Below are positions 11,300-22,570 of a stretch of 64,000 nucleotides of DNA, piece after piece. This DNA is from Welwitschia mirabilis. Its lineage: Eukaryota > Gnetophyta > Gnetopsida > Welwitschiales. The stretch is taken from the NCBI GenBank assembly GCA_051453625.1, contig JBOZIK010000001.1, forward strand, positions 271,671,809 through 271,735,808, read 5' to 3'. Under the pieces are notes generated by a model. That model was not told the DNA's origin. It saw only the letters and a list, made by a program, of their open reading frames with translations, and did no database searches. Positions within the stretch are counted from its first letter, which is position 1. Each line of letters opens with the position of its first letter. A program made the position numbers and the translations under genes.

Positions 11300-11642
11300 T
11301 GATACTCATCTAAAAAATTCAGAGAATTGTTTAATCACTATCTCAAAGAACCATTTCATGTTGTGTGAATTAGACTTTCTTTATTATGCAAATGAGTTTA
11401 TAGATAGCACCTCTAGATTCCAAAACCTATAGATTATTCATTTGATAGGCTCTATAGATGAATTCAATAATTGCAACTTCACAGATATTAGCCTTGTTAA
11501 AGGAGGCCAAAAATTCAAATGCCTAGTTGAGCTTGAATTAAGTAAATGCAAATGTGGCTATGAAGGAATTACCACAATTATGCATTATTATTTAATACTT
11601 GAAGAACTCATTTTGTCAAACATTAATTTCTTTAAAGGCTAA
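11300..11642 (+). pseudogene. Leucine-rich repeat protein fragment
   Basis: The frame ending at 11,642 reads NNCNFTDISLVKGGQKFKCL, VELELSKCKCGYEGITTIMH and YYLILEELILSNINFFKG. Spacing such as L-x-L-x-x-C followed by GI-x-x-I and LEELxLSN is that of cysteine-containing leucine-rich repeats, as in plant F-box/LRR and related proteins. Only about two repeats are visible, with no F-box. It lies inside the CACTA-like element, upstream of the glycine-rich exon and on the same strand, and may be part of the same or another captured locus. Confidence 0.5.
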
Positions 11643-12035
11643 ATTGTAGTCCTTTCATTTTTTTTAAAAGATTGAAAAGCCTTAATAATGTAAGTACAAT
11701 ACTTAGCTTATTTTCCAATTAATATTTTTCCACCCAGTGATTGGTAGTTAATGTCTTAATGTATATTTGGTACTTAAAAACATTTACTTATGTTAATATA
11801 TCATATATATTTATATTACTTGCTGTTGCATGCTGCAGTCTTAGTTCTAGTACAATACTAAGTTGTAAACTTATAAGGCATTGTATGCTTGCCATTGTTA
11901 TATATGCCTTAGAATATTTTCCCAGCAAGTAAAGAAGTAGAATTTTATTAGTTCTTTGATGATAAAATGAAAATATTTAATTTTGTTTTTATATTTCTGC
12001 TTTAACTCCCATGGCTAATAAAAAGTGTTCTAAAT

Positions 12036-12362
12036 AGTTATGGGATCAAGGGATCATCCCTTGTTAAAATTGGAATTATTAGAAATGATAAAAGCATATG
12101 GAGAGACTAAGAGATTGAGATCAAATGAGACTGATTATGAATCAAATAATGGTTTAGGTGGAGATTTCGGTGATAACATTCCTTTATTATTACAATCACT
12201 TCCACTATTTAATAGTTTAGTTCTTTCCAGTTCTGGGGAAAATGGCGGGCAACTTAGAGGTGGAGGAGGTGATGGAGGAAGAGTTCATTTTAATTGGTCT
12301 AATATACCAATAGGAGATGAGTACATCCTCATAGCCACAATGAATGGAATAATCTTGATAAG
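12036..12362 (+). pseudogene. Captured exon of a plant glycine-rich membrane-type protein
   Basis: An open frame reads GLGGDFGDNIPLLLQSLPLF, NSLVLSSSGENGGQLRGGGG, DGGRVHFNWSNIPIGDEYIL and IATMNGIIL. The core GGGGxGGRVHFxWSxIPxGDEYxPIA is the signature of a family of large plant glycine-rich proteins exemplified, from memory, by Arabidopsis At4g32920, At5g11700 and At5g47020. The frame is open and ends at a good splice donor, AAG then GTATT, with GT at 12,363; the left edge may be an acceptor AG near 12,035. Retained intron edges imply DNA-level capture rather than a reverse-transcribed copy. The rest of the gene is absent from the window, as expected for a fragment carried by a CACTA element. 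Confidence 0.65.
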
Positions 12363-15234
12363 GTATTACTTAATTACTATAATTTATTTTATGCATTTTT
12401 TTGAAGATGAATTCATCTTAAGAGCTCTTTTTTGAAGTTTTTTTCCTATATTTGTACCTCTCTCTCTTGTAAATATGTTATTTTCTCATTTCCAATAAAC
12501 TAGGTATTTTTTGTTCTAGTTACATAATTGTTTGATGTATTTACTTCTTATGTCACATGATATAGGATCCTTTTGTTACTTGCTTAATATAAGGATGAAC
12601 TCTTTTATGTTGATTAACATTAATGAAATTAGGCTATGATCTTGTACATCCCCACTAGAATTAATGAAATATAAAGATTAGGTTGTATTAGAAATCAAAC
12701 TATTAGTAGTATATTTCTTGAGAAAGATTGCTACTTTATATAATGGATCATTTTGGTTAAAATAATACTCCTTAAGCATTGTGATGGTATGCATTTATAT
12801 GATATGATTCCATTCTAGTAACAATAATTAAAGAACTGGTCAAGTGACCAAATTACATTTTTGAAGAACTGGCCTAGTGACCAAATTACCTGATATATGA
12901 ATTCCTGATAGATTAGAATCTACTATCACTTATAGTAGATAAATTAGGACATTCATATCTTTCCTTGGTAAACATGCATATGATGCCCCCTTTTTGAAAA
13001 TATTGTTGTTCTAGAAAGAATGGAAAAAGTCTAAGTTTACTCATTTGGGTATGATTACATAATTTTGGGCATAGTCATGTATTTACTGATATTTTTAGGT
13101 TTCATATCATGTGACAAGTGTCTAAAATTATTAAGACCAATTTTAAGATAGATCCTATCTATAACTATGCCATCTGAAACTTAATTTATCTTCTTCCAAC
13201 CCTTCTTAACATCATCTTTACTTAGCATCTTCAGATGATCATCATTCTTGAGCTCCTAGTGTAATCAAGTAAATATTGTTTAAAGAAAAATAAATTACTT
13301 CTTTTTGACAGTCATTAAGTTTGTGATATTGCAATGTCAAATCAAGGACTATTTGTATCAGAATACAATAGGGATTGTTATATGTTGCAAGCATAAAGTA
13401 TTGAATTCATATCATTTATGGTAACTATCATTCTTTTTTCTTTCATAACCCACCACAACTGGGTCTTGTCTACTTATTTTAATAGAGAGGATATAAATTA
13501 ATTTATCCCTCTCCACAGAAAACACAAAATGCTGATTTATTTGCAAGATAAATTCATTGAAAACTATGCATAAATAAATCATCTACTTTTTTAGTGAAAT
13601 AAAAGATATTTATTTAAAATCTCTAGAAGAAGTAATCTTTCTTAAAAAAAACCCTCAATTACATAGTCAACTTTTACAAATGTTCTATTGAAAAGCGAAA
13701 ATGAAAAACAAGGACTGGAAGGCCCTACAGTTGNNNNNNNNNNNNNNNNNNNNNNNNNNNNNNNNNNNNNNNNNNNNNNNNNNNNNNNNNNNNNNNNNNN
13801 NNNNNNNNNNNNNNNNNNNNNNNNNNNNNNNNNNNNNNNNNNNNATCAATATACAGAATATCAGTATACTCAATAATGTAAGGCTGGATTGCAGTGCTAC
13901 TTTAGTCATGTGGTTTACATACATAAAACATTTAATGGTATAGTCACTTTAAGTGCTAGTGGTTCTATTTAAATTTCTAGTGGAACCTTAAGGTTAAATT
14001 TGAGTTTTATCAGTAAACAAAAACATTTTTCATACCATAGAAAATGACCTTTGAAGATATTACCCTCTCATGATTAATGCCCCAACCCCAGGGGATTAAC
14101 TCCTTTGAATTTTATGGTAAAGAAAAATAGATGAAATTGGCATTTTAGAGCTCTCATCACCAATAGACGCTTCCTACACTTAGTCATAGGGCATCCAAAA
14201 ATGATAATAGAGAAAATGACAGTTCTTTATGCTAAGAAAGAAGAATTTAAAAATAATTAAAAGCTTTGTTGGAAGGTTACATCTTCCCTACAAAACATAT
14301 CCACAGTGCTAACAATTTTACTCTTAGACATTGAAAATCACAAAGTCAATCTCTAACATTCTCTTATATTCCATCATGTCTTTAATGGTAAGTTCATGGA
14401 CCACATTCAAAAAAATCATACACAAGAGTTTGAGGCATGTTATCCTAGAGAGTAACCCTTGGCTCTCTCCATACTGTTTCTTTAAACTCTAAGGCAAAAT
14501 GATAATCAACAAATCAGGTTTCTCAGCTTGTAAATCCCTTGAATAATAACTACATTTGTTCTTGATACCTCTAAAGTATAGATGTGATTTTTTTGAAAAT
14601 GCAAAAGTAATATGCTTCAAGAACTAGAATCAAAACCAACAATTTTTTGAGAGAGATAAGGGAAGGAAAGGGAAGAGAATAGAAGATAGTGGAAATCAGA
14701 AATATTAGTATTGATAAACTTAGCTTGATCTACAAACTACAAGCAACAAGCATAAATAAAAGAATCAATAATTTCAAACACACACCATGATAACTATGGC
14801 ATAGCTAAGGATTTTAATAAGCTGCTAATGCATAATTCCCTACTAATCATTTACTTTAAAGGTTGCTGTCACTTGCCCTCTTGTAACTATAAAGAAATAC
14901 AGATAGGACTACAAAGAGTGATAAAAGATCCAACTTTCAAGTTCCTCACAACCATATGAAGATGCCTATCGGACTTAGAGCAATGAATGCAACTAATTTA
15001 GATAATGAAAAATTCAGAAATCATAGAAGCTATACTCTACAACCATTAGAATCTTTGGTTAAAGACATTTTAGATCAAAAATGTGGACATTAGGGCAATC
15101 AAGCAAAGATCAAATTTGCAGTAAAGATCAATCCCACATGCATTAGGGCAACTTAGAAGAGATGATATGCATGAAGTGAAAGAAAAATTAAAATGCAGGA
15201 AATAAAAGGAATGGATTTTGTTAGTGAGATAGCT
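12363..15234. other. No gene recognised (CACTA-like element, right interior)
   Basis: The first part is the intron following the glycine-rich exon. The remainder is AT-rich with short frames only; the frames at 13,685-13,943 span a 111-N gap and are not supported. No domain, RNA gene or tandem array was recognised. Confidence 0.5.
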
Positions 15235-15436
15235 ATTATTTAAGGTGTTTATTTTCTTAAATGACTTAAAAATTGTGGTTGTTTTAAGGCACTTATTTTA
15301 ATAAACGCCTTAAAAGTAACGCCCTTCTCATCACATCTATTTAATGTATTTGTTTAAACAAACACCTTAAAAAGTTTGCATTGGGTTTATTTAAGGTGTT
15401 TATCTTAATAAATGCCTTAAAAAGCTACATAATTAA
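15235..15436. repeat. Right subterminal repeat cluster of the CACTA-like element
   Basis: Motifs such as TTTAAGGTGTTTAT, AAACGCCTTAAAAG, AAACACCTTAAAAAG and AAATGCCTTAAAAAG alternate in both orientations, as in the left cluster at 3,521-3,835. A 31-N gap separates the cluster from the right terminal repeat. Confidence 0.8.
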
Positions 15437-15467
15437 NNNNNNNNNNNNNNNNNNNNNNNNNNNNNNN

Positions 15468-15484
15468 CTATATTTCTAGTATCG
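15468..15484 (-). repeat. Right terminal inverted repeat of the CACTA-like element
   Basis: CTATATTTCTAGTATCG is, in reverse, CGATACTAGAAATATAG. Its ten inner bases match the left end exactly; the outer seven are degenerate relative to CACTA. The base after it starts AGG, against AGA at the left. Confidence 0.7.
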
Positions 15485-16195
15485 AGGCCATGTTTAACTC
15501 ACTTATACCAAGTCTTTCAACACCTTCCAAGCATCTGTTAAGGCTTGGTTCAATATGTTACCTTCACACAAAAATTATACAAGTTGATTTATGTGACTAT
15601 TTAATCTACTATAAACATAGTCTACTAGTTACACTTGTGAAAAGGCATCTACAGGGTTCGAATGTAAAGCAACAAAGAATCTCTCATAGGTAGAGGTATA
15701 ATCTTTATTAGAAAATTTTTCTAAGTTGGTAACTTCTTTCTTACATTTTTGAATAGTNNNNNNNNNNNNNNNNNNNNNNNNNNNNNNNNNNNNNNNNNNN
15801 NNNNNNNNNNNNNNNNNNNNNNNNNNNNNNNNNNNNNNNNNNNNNNNNNNNNNNNNNNNNNNNNNNNTGAGGAAAATGACCATGTAGGTTATATCACTTA
15901 TGTGTTATTTATTAATTTTGGAAGTGAGGACTAATTCTTTAATATCAGTGATATTATACAAGTGATCTTCATCAAGTTCATCACTAAAAGTAGGATATGC
16001 ATTTAGGTTTCTTAGTTCAACATCATCATTGGGAGGTAGGTTAAAGGAGGTTTTGATTTCACATTTCTTATTTGCAATGACGTCTCTATGGGTGATATAG
16101 ACATTATTATGAATAGGAGTGATTGTAGGAATTTCAATGGCAAGGGGTGGATTTGGTAAGATAGGTTGCTTTTATTTCTGGGATAAGGTATACAT
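15485..16195 (-). pseudogene. N-terminal gag of A1
   Basis: A methionine at 16,195 opens MYTLSQK, a stop, then NPPLAIEIPTITPIHNN, ANKKCEIKTSFNLPPNDDVE, LRNLNAYPTFSDELDEDHLY; copy A2 has SSNDVELRNVNTYSILNGEN and DEDPL at the same place. Further on come KCKKEVTNLEKFSNKDYTST, YERFFVALHSN and, next to the transposon, AWKVLKDLV. The middle is lost in the N run 15,759-15,867. This is the capsid-type gag, whose protein would assemble the retrotransposon particle in the cytoplasm. Confidence 0.8.
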
Positions 16196-16858
16196 GGTTG
16201 AAAATAAAAAAACTTTTATCTAAATAATCGTCTAAATTTTTTTTTAACAAAACTAGACTCTACAAAAATTAAAGTTGATATTGAAATAATTTCTAAATTT
16301 TATGTACCTTTATTGTGCTTATCTGAGTTAGTTTCTAGGTCTATCAAATTTTCTTAGATATTTTCTTCAATGCTCTCTCTGGTATTTTTATTTCTTATCA
16401 TATTTTACCATACATGCTCAGTATTAGATGAAGAGAGTGTCATTCCTATAGTCATCTAGATGATAGTCTGGATGATAAAGATATAAAAACAATAAGAAAG
16501 GGGAAAAATAGAAATAAAAAACTAATAGAAAACTCTGAAAGTAGACTGTTTTTCACTTGAGTTATCTGAAAGATAGAGGGAACGATGGGAAAAAACACTA
16601 AAATCTTTTAATAGAAAGAGAAATAGAAAACTCATGGCACAGAGCCCATCATCATTACACATTGTCTAGATAATGAAGAAGATGACTAACTTTTTATTAT
16701 AAAATAGAAAGAAAACTTTTATTTGAAAATAGTAAAAATGACACTACAAAAAAGAAAAATCTATGCTACTGAAGATAATAGTACAAAACTATTGTAGGAA
16801 ATCACCCAAACCAAAATACTCACTAGAGCAATGACAACTCTCAAACTTCAAGTAGCAT
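16196..16858 (-). other. A1 untranslated leader
   Basis: No coding recognised between the gag start and the primer-binding site. It holds several short palindromes of the form CATCTAGATGATAGTCTGGA and TCTAGATAATGAAG, related to motifs in the family A LTR. Confidence 0.5.
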
Positions 16859-16876
16859 TCTCTGATAATGGTGCCA
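16859..16876 (-). other. Primer-binding site of A1
   Basis: On the minus strand it reads TGGCACCATTATCAGAGA. The site conserved in Athila/Tat elements is, from memory, TGGCGCCGTTGCCGGGGA, complementary to the 3' end of a tRNA (usually given as tRNA-Asp). All differences are C-to-T or G-to-A. It sits six bases from the end of the LTR. Confidence 0.75.
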
Positions 16877-16882
16877 AGATTT

Positions 16883-17972
16883 TGTAATGTAATTTATGCA
16901 ACATTACATCCTTATTTGAGTTAAATCCTTTAATTACAAATATTTGCACAAACATAACATACTAATATAGATAGGAGTGACCTAAATGTCATAATCTATT
17001 AGAGGTCAAGTTAGGAATTAGGAGAGTTAATTTTTACAAGGATAAATACTTATACTTTAACTAAAAATAATAGCTTGCAATGAATGAAAGTAAAATGTAA
17101 TATACTCATGCAAATCTAATCTAGTAAAAAGAAATAACAATGCATGTAATCTAAAGTAATCATCCAAAACCTTAATAAAGGTTGCTCTCATAACCTATAT
17201 TATTAAAGAAATCATTTCTAGATTAGAAGCAACATAAGCTAGGAGGATGAGGAATGAACATGCATTGAAATTAGAAAAAAATAATGTTTTGCATTAAGTT
17301 TAAAACCACATTCATGTTATAAAGAGTCACACCTCAATGGAAGAAATGCTACCCAACATTAAGAAAATTATCTCTCTACAATTACAAGGATAGATCTTTA
17401 GCCCTTTAATCTCCTATCATAAGAAATCTAGATGCAAATAAAAACAAGTAAGAGTAAAGGATGAGATCACTATTTATTAATACATAATCACACAACAAGA
17501 TAGACAGAAAATAATACTCTAACAATTGTGCTAGAATAAATTGACACACATGTGGCAGAAGTTAGGTGAATGTTCAATGTAGACATTATAATAGTATCTT
17601 CTAGATGATCATCCAAATAATATATGAGATGATGTCACCTCATAAATAATCCACATTAGTTGTTAGATACATCACAGTTAGCATCCCTATTGGCAAAAAT
17701 TATTATATGTACAATCATTTGGATGATGAGGTGGGTGATGGCCTTTTATAAATCTTCAACTAATGTATTAGCCTTAATATTTTGTAGGAAGTTGTCTTAG
17801 AAATGTAAAGTATTCAGAATTGCTCAAATTACTATAAATCATCATGAAGATTTCATGTTTTCATCTCTTCCATCTTAGCTCTCCATTATCATGAAAATCA
17901 AGCATTTACCTATGTATTAATTTGGAAAACCACTCAAAATACCTAATTAAATATGCATAAGTTGGCAGCACA
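16883..17972 (-). repeat. 5' LTR of A1 (LTR family A)
   Basis: Starts TGTGCTGCC at 17,972 and ends in CA next to the primer-binding site, 1,090 bp. It aligns along its length to the A2 LTR at 43,516-44,751, for example TATCTATATTAGTATGTTAT near the 3' end against ATCTATATTAGTGTGTTATA. To the right, 17,973 onward is LTR family B, so A1 appears inserted in a B LTR. The putative target duplication at this end is 17,973-17,977; its partner is outside the window. Confidence 0.85.
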
Positions 17973-18964
17973 ATAGATAACATATAATTTCTTAAAACAA
18001 ATCTCAAATTATTAAGTCATAATGGCTTAGCTCATGATAACGTAATCTCATTTACCATATGAATCTCAGTAAATTCAGTAATCACTTTGATCCTTCATAG
18101 TATTTCTATGCATGAAAATTAAGGATCAATGTATTTAAAATACATCAATAAAACTAACTACAACTAATAGGTTAACTTAATAAATTCACTTGATTATCAA
18201 GAGAACTTGACATTATGGTTACACTTATGTCTTACAAGACAAGAACACGTATGACTCGAAATAATAAATGACCAATTACTATTTCATTAAAACAAGCAAA
18301 TACACTACATTGAAGGAAGAAGATGAAGCTAGTACAAACTCCCTAACCTACCTTGAAATAATTTTACTTTTAAAGGAGGAGTTTAAAATAAAACCATGAA
18401 GATTACTTCTTTCCAATCTTTCATCATAAAGATTTGATTGAAATGATATTATAATGAGGAGTGCTTGACCACTTTCATAGGTAAGGATAGGGTTGAGGTG
18501 GTTTAGCTTTTAATGTTATATGAACATTTATAATTATTTATCATGTAGCATTTAGTGGAGGATACAATTCCTTATTTTGCAGCATAGGTAAAATCTTTAT
18601 ATTCTTATGTTATGTGGAGGTTAAAATTCCTTGTGTTTGGTGGAGGTTAAAATTCCTTCTCTTGTAGCATTAGGTACAATTTCAAAATTGAAGTTTTGAG
18701 GTTAGTTTTATTAAAGAATTGATGCCAATTTATAACTAACTAATACCACCAACATTTTATACCTCTTTAAATATAGTTTATACCACATGCTCCAAGATGA
18801 TATTAAATTCTTCAAAATGTCATGAAAAAAATGCATAGAATCAAGTATGATATACAAAATAGTTAATTACATATTATTATGTTTAAATAAATTAAATTAA
18901 TATCTTTAGTATGATAAATTAACTTAATATACTTGAGATAAATATCAATTTTTACACGTTAACA
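17973..18964 (-). repeat. LTR family B, 3' copy, cut by A1
   Basis: From 17,973 to about 18,690 the sequence aligns in the same orientation with 42,785 to about 43,500, including AAGTCAT..GG.TTAG, GATAxCxTAATCTCATTTA and a shared minisatellite. On the minus strand the likely start is TGTTAACGTGTAAAAATTGA at 18,964, preceded by a purine-rich GATTAGGAGATG. Homology begins exactly where the A1 LTR ends, which marks the insertion point. The remaining end of this LTR would lie left of the window. Confidence 0.7.
18540..18690. repeat. Minisatellite in LTR B (3' copy)
   Basis: Imperfect units of about 30 bp, such as TATGTGGAGGTTAAAATTCC and TTTGGTGGAGGTTAAAATTC followed by CTTCTCTTGTAGCATTAGG. The same array, with a different number and order of variants, is at 43,350-43,505. 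Confidence 0.7.
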
Positions 18965-21231
18965 CATCTCCTAATCATACAGTTGCTAGTTTCTTAGCAA
19001 AGCATTGATAAAGAATGACTAGCATGAAAAAATTGCTCAGAAAAAATATTTAAGATTATGTAAAAATGATAAAAACATTAAAAATTTTGGCCAAATTTTT
19101 TAATTAAAAATGAGGTATTTAAAAAATTAAAGTTTTGAAGTGCAAATGTCAAATCTCATACTTCCCAACCAAAGGTGAACATTATCCTCAAAGTTTTAAA
19201 AAGATATAAAACATAAATGCCAAATTTGGGAATAAGTTAAAACACATTAAAAGGAAGAGGACATTTTATTAAAAATAGAAAAGGAAAAAGAAAAGTAGTT
19301 CAAAATAGTATAAGAAACTATAATACATAAGAAATAAAAAGAAAAATGCTAAAAGATGCATAAAGCAAAAGGAAATTCTATGAGAAATGTCTAAGTAATG
19401 GGGCCCTATAATGGATTATTGTAGATGTGAGAGTAGAGAAAAAAAAAGGGTAAGAAGTTAAGAGGAATATGAGGTAGAAATGAAGAAAAATATGATAATG
19501 AAAATGAAGATGATAAAGGAAGAATCAAAATGAGATGAAAAATGGATGAAAACCAAGTTATAATCAATTTTGATAAAAATTAATAACTTAGCAATGACCT
19601 AGGATGATTTTGCATTAGAATAAGAGGTTGGGTAAAGAATAATAAGATGAGAAGAGGGAGATAGATGATAGTTCTACTATGTACTAGTGGTAACATCAGT
19701 TTTCTATGATACATGCTTATGAGTTTAGAATAATAAAGAGAGAAGGATGTAGTGATTACAAAAAACGTAATGGATGAAGTAATAAAATTATAGAAAGGCT
19801 TAAGATAAATAAAAATTTATTAAAATTAAAGCCTAAGGATTACTTGATATCAATGATATTTAGAGTACCTTAGTTTTAACATGACAAATGAAAGGATTTC
19901 ATCATAACAAATGTGAATGTACCTTTAAGTATACTTTCTCACAGAAGTGAAAAGGTGAATTCATATGGTATTGGATGATGACATGCATGCTATGAATAAA
20001 GACAACTACAAAACTGAAGTAATGACTTATAAAAAATTTTATTTCATTATGGATCTAAGTCAAAACAAGGTAAGGTGATGATAAAGTAAATTTATGTAAT
20101 TTAAGATTAGTAAAGAGATTGTAAGAAAAAAATATTAAAATAAGTAATTCATAAGAAGTCTCTAATCCCACAATAGTTTATTTGTAGTCTTACCATTCTA
20201 TAGTCATAAGCGTTACCCTTCAAGCATTTGATCATATTAAGCATTTAGTATTGTGACACATTCTTATAATAGAGTTAAACATGTTGTACATGAAGAAATT
20301 AGTGTTGTATTATTAACAAGCCTCTATAACCCTAATTTAGTTGAATGGACCACAAATAAAGCATCAAATATCCATTACTAGCAAGAATTTATTGATTAAA
20401 AATAAAAATATGCTTTTTAAAAAGAGATATTCTTTTTCTTTTGATTTTACTTCTCGTATTCATTATTTTAATGGATATAAGAGGGGTCATTGGCTTATTA
20501 TCCTAATTAAGAAATATCTTATCACCATAAAATTTTTAAAGAAAGAAATATCATAATAGTAGAAATACCAACTTTTATTTCCCCGATTTGAAATCCAAGA
20601 CATTGAATGAATGCAATCCTTAATGAGAAAAATTAAAGATAAAGATGAATTACTCTTTAAAAGAAATAATTTACCTAATATCAACTAAAACCATGAATTG
20701 ATAATGATCTCTTTTTTTATTTATGTAAAAATCCTACTATATAGGATCAGTAAGTATTATAAACTCATAGAAATTTAAATGCATTGGGTGATCAATGAGC
20801 CTTACAAAATAAAACCTTAAGGGAAGTGAAAGGTGATAAGTTTTAAGACAATGATGATTATTCTATAATTTGAGTGGAACTTGGAGTTATCTAAGTAAAA
20901 TTGCTTAAGGAAATAATTATATAGGTGGTAATGCTTAGATGGTTCCATAAGAAATATACCATCATGTAAAATTAGTTTTATTGTAAATCAACCTATCCAT
21001 GCTAAATCTACTCTAGAAAAATCTAATTTAAAGAAACTAAAAATTTTAAATAAAAGGGTTTTCTAATGTGATGCATGTATAAAGGCTTATAGGTATGAAA
21101 GAAAAGGATGGATAATGTGTTAAAATTATGTGATGCATTCTAAACTAGATGAGAATACATGTAGCTTTTTATGCATGAGTCTATAAAATTAGAGAAAACA
21201 TTAGTAAAAGTAGTAAAGTTTATGCAGTTAT
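18965..21231 (-). other. 3' internal remnant of element B, no intact gene
   Basis: Minus-strand sequence at about 19,150-19,220 reads GAGGATAATGTTCACCTTTG then GTTGGGAAGTATGAG, resembling the 'GAGGACAATGTT...GTTGGGG' tract that follows pol in many Athila/Tat elements. The rest is AT-rich; frames at 20,341-20,684 on either strand resemble nothing known. Assignment to B rests on position between its LTR copies. Confidence 0.4.
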
Positions 21232-22448
21232 TATGGGATTTGGAAATCTTGAAGTGTAGATCATACCTTAAACTAGGATAAATTCCCAAGGATTTTGNNN
21301 NNNNNNNNNNNNNNNNNNNNNNNNNNNNNNNNNNNNNNNNNNNNNNNNNNNNNNNNNNNNNNNNNNNNNNNNNNNNNNNNNNNNNNNNNNNNNNNNNTTT
21401 GTTTATATTATCTTATGTCCATTCTTCTTATTTTCTTTTATAGCTTAATTGGTTATTTCAAAGTGATTACCATATTTTCTTAGCATGTTTTCCTTGTTCA
21501 AATTTTCAATAAAAGATAATTTATTGCTTAGATAAGTGTTTTATTCAGATTTTTGATGTTCTAAGTACTGCTCATGTTCTTTTTGTGATAAAACACTTTT
21601 TGTCCATTCTTTCCTTTACCTGTCAGAATATTTTATATCTCTATATTTTTCAAATTTGACATTACTCAGCTTTTCACTTTATTTTGAAAAGTTGTCTTCT
21701 TTTACTTGCCTTTTCACTCCCGTTTACTTTCTTTTCTTTATTTTCTAATACAGGATGTATTGCTTTTTCTTTAGCGAAGGGGGTAGAGACACATTTCCGT
21801 GGTTCATTTTCAAAAATTTTTAACTTAATTAAAATCTTTTATGACATAAAATTTTCAAAGTTTCATATACATTATGCATTACTCGCCATTTATCTATGTG
21901 ATATGTTTTGTGAGCCTATTTTATAACTTCTAGATTTATCTTTTAAAAAACAAATTGGCTCACAATTATGGTTTTGTCATCTGATTTTTGTCAAAGACTC
22001 ATCAAAGCTAAATGGAGTGTTATGCTATGCTATTAATTTACAGTTATTTGATAGGATTTTATGAGTTATTCTGTAGGACTTTTATACAGGTTTAGGTGCA
22101 ATTCTGAGGATTTTGGAGATACAAGAGGAAATCTCAGAAAAGTGTAATTCTTATCCAAATTTGATGTATTAAAGGAAATTTCTAATGCACAGATCTTTGA
22201 AGAAGGATTAATGACAAAAATGCTAAAGATCTCTTCAAGGAAATGTGGGTTTAAACCCTCATTCATAGTGGAGGCCCAAAACTGGGAGAAAGTCCCAGGG
22301 AGCATGTTTGATGTTCAATGAAAATAGCTTAAAGTTTTCATTACGGAAATAAAAAATATATACAAAACTCATGAGGGAAATTAGGGGAAGAGAGAGAAAA
22401 TGGGAAGTGGTTGTAACAAACCATATTAAAATATAAAAATATCCAACA
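21232..22448 (-). repeat. 3' LTR of the dirigent-carrying element
   Basis: Bounded by TGTTGGATATTTTTATATTT at the 22,448 end and ...TCCCATA at 21,232, about 1.2 kb including a 100-N gap at 21,298-21,397. Plus-strand open frames inside it (21,684-21,926) and the minus-strand frame 22,066-22,305 resemble nothing known and probably have no coding role. Confidence 0.6.
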
Positions 22449-22460
22449 AACCCCCCCTTG
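22449..22460 (-). other. Polypurine tract of the dirigent-carrying element
   Basis: Minus-strand CAAGGGGGGGTTT directly before the LTR start; the preceding TTTGTCATCAAGG is the usual context of copia polypurine tracts. It primes plus-strand DNA synthesis in LTR elements. Confidence 0.7.
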
Positions 22461-22570
22461 ATGACAAATCTAAGAATTAGATTATCATCATATTCAAAGT
22501 ATTATAACATCCCTCTAGCATATCAATTCATATAAAATTTATTATATAAGTATGGACTAACCGTTACAAA

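Larger units (their letters stand above)
3506..15484. mobile_element. CACTA-like DNA transposon, about 12 kb, inserted in A1 gag
   Basis: The left end reads CACTAACAAGAAATATAG and the right end CTATATTTCTAGTATCG, an imperfect terminal inverted repeat that begins CACTA, as in the En/Spm (CACTA) superfamily. Both ends are followed inward by clusters of a short direct and inverted repeat around AAATGCCTTAAAA, typical subterminal structure. Flanks are AGA (3,503-3,505) and AGG (15,485-15,487), a 3-bp target duplication with one transition; 3 bp is the CACTA size. Removing the element plus one flank copy restores a gag reading that aligns without gaps to copy A2. No TNP1/TNP2-type transposase was recognised, so it is probably non-autonomous or too decayed. 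It holds several fragments that look like host-gene exons. Confidence 0.82.
1..17972 (-). mobile_element. Athila-like Ty3/gypsy retrotransposon, copy A1 (interrupted, left part outside window)
   Basis: Read on the minus strand the order is 5' LTR (16,883-17,972), primer-binding site, gag, protease, reverse transcriptase, RNase H, integrase, which is the Ty3/gypsy order. The reverse transcriptase retains FMDD and the protease and integrase wording is that of the Athila/Tat lineage. The gag is split at 3,505/15,485 by a CACTA-like transposon; removing it joins the two gag halves in register with the related copy A2 at 43,516-48,780. The element continues beyond base 1, so its 3' LTR and second target duplication are not seen. 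Stops in every domain show it is dead. Confidence 0.9.

Noticed and set aside
13685-13943. Three overlapping open frames
   Set aside because: They exist only because a 111-N run has no stop codons.
20341-20684. Overlapping frames on both strands (71 and 65 codons)
   Set aside because: Low-complexity Ile/Lys/Phe text without similarity to any domain; typical of random AT-rich DNA.
22066-22305. 79-codon minus-strand frame MLPGTFSQFWAS
   Set aside because: Lies in the LTR of the dirigent-carrying element with no family match; no evidence for a gene.
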